DNA of 6,555 nucleotides, from assembly GCA_041481485.1 (NCBI GenBank), contig JBGPBY010000422.1, positions 1 through 6,555 on the forward strand, written 5' to 3'. Both the position numbers and the translations under genes were made by a program. This DNA is from JBGPBY01 sp041481485 (GTDB taxonomy: Bacteria; Acidobacteriota; Terriglobia; 20CM-2-55-15). The stretch's first letter is position 1. Each line of letters opens with the position of its first letter. The notes beneath the pieces were generated by a model that was given only the letters and a program-made list of their open reading frames with translations, did not search any database and had not been told where the DNA came from. Positions 6,156 to 6,555 of this stretch are shown here, piece after piece.

Positions 6156-6555
6156 GTGCATGAGACGTTCAACCCGTTTGGCCCAGTTCGTGCTTATCTG
6201 TTGGTCATGAAAAGCAATACCAGACCGACGCCCTTTGAAGAGCTCAATGAAAGTGCCAGAAAGGTATTGACGCTCATCGTCAACACCGACCAGTCGACGG
6301 GAGAGAATAGAAATCGCCATTTTGAGGTTCCCGTCATTGCGAAGCTGCGCGAAATGGAATCCCAGATTACCGACAAATCTGAGCTTGAACAGTTTCGCAT
6401 TGCTGCGGCACTGGCACGCAATTGGATTGATTCCTATCAGCCGCACGCGAAAACTCTTGTATTGTTCGTGCATGCCAATGGAAGCATTTCCACATCAGTT
6501 CTGAACGTGCCTTTGGAGACTGACGTTCGCTGGCAGTCGGTCCCCCATATTCAAC
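6156..6555 (+). CDS. baeRF-like (archaeo-eukaryotic release factor-related) protein, 3' partial
   Basis: The frame is free of stops from upstream of 6156 to the right edge (133 codons from the GTG at 6156). The order of elements resembles the N-terminal domain of bacterial eRF1-related (baeRF) proteins: a strand GPVRAYLLV (residues 9-17), a long charged helical stretch (about 27-90), a strand KTLVLFV (99-105) followed by a turn and a second strand, then NVPLETDVRW (117-126). Proteins of this family are predicted ribosome-associated factors in rescue or hibernation. The diagnostic C-terminal regions lie outside the window, so the assignment is tentative. The start is uncertain: GTG 6156 has AAAGG only 3 nt upstream, while GTG 6081 and ATG 6063 are alternatives in frame. 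It is transcribed divergently from the REC-Usp gene. Confidence 0.6.
   Translation, partial: MHETFNPFGPVRAYLLVMKSNTRPTPFEELNESARKVLTLIVNTDQSTGENRNRHFEVPVIAKLREMESQITDKSELEQFRIAAALARNWIDSYQPHAKTLVLFVHANGSISTSVLNVPLETDVRWQSVPHIQ

Noticed and set aside
6093..6473. A 126-codon minus-strand frame at the right end
   Set aside because: It is antisense to the open plus-strand frame from 6156, whose protein has the better domain character; no motif was recognised in it.

Overview
The window reads as bacterial chromosome of moderate GC content, probably from a soil or sediment Gram-negative organism. Three things point that way: PAS/'HDFNN' hybrid histidine kinases, a glycine-rich single-RRM protein and a QDPR-like SDR. 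Together these are common in Acidobacteriota and delta-type proteobacteria. The phylum cannot be fixed from this sequence. No rRNA, tRNA, CRISPR array, IS element or phage gene was found.

Left part (1-1597). A short-chain dehydrogenase/reductase resembling dihydropteridine reductase enters from the left edge, its N-terminal nucleotide-binding loop outside the window, and ends at 629. After a 260-bp gap that holds a terminator-like hairpin comes a complete 103-aa RRM RNA-binding protein (890-1201). It converges on a 70-aa single-pass membrane protein on the minus strand (1385-1597).

Middle part (about 1600-2617). This stretch looks eroded. It holds a HAMP/HisKA fragment of a membrane sensor kinase that stops shortly after its phospho-acceptor histidine, then an overlapping unrecognised ORF with a HEAT-like helical pattern, then about 285 bp with no convincing gene. 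A plausible sigma70-type promoter (-10 TATAAT) lies in that last gap and faces the large kinase.

Right part (2618-6555). A complete 633-aa soluble hybrid histidine kinase (PAS-PAS-HisKA-HATPase-REC) runs rightward. It meets, with only 8 bp between stop codons, a leftward gene encoding an in-frame fusion of a response-regulator receiver domain to two universal-stress-protein domains. Inside that fusion, exactly at the REC/Usp boundary, sits a strong Shine-Dalgarno and ATG, so the tandem Usp part may also be made alone. Across a gap of roughly 300 bp, a divergent gene starts near 6156 and runs off the right edge. Its product resembles the N-terminal part of the bacterial archaeo-eukaryotic release-factor-like (baeRF) proteins.

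The right half suggests a stress-signalling neighbourhood: a cytoplasmic sensor kinase, a receiver-controlled Usp protein and a ribosome-associated-factor-like gene. A phosphotransfer link between the kinase and the REC-Usp protein is inferred only from adjacency and domain content.
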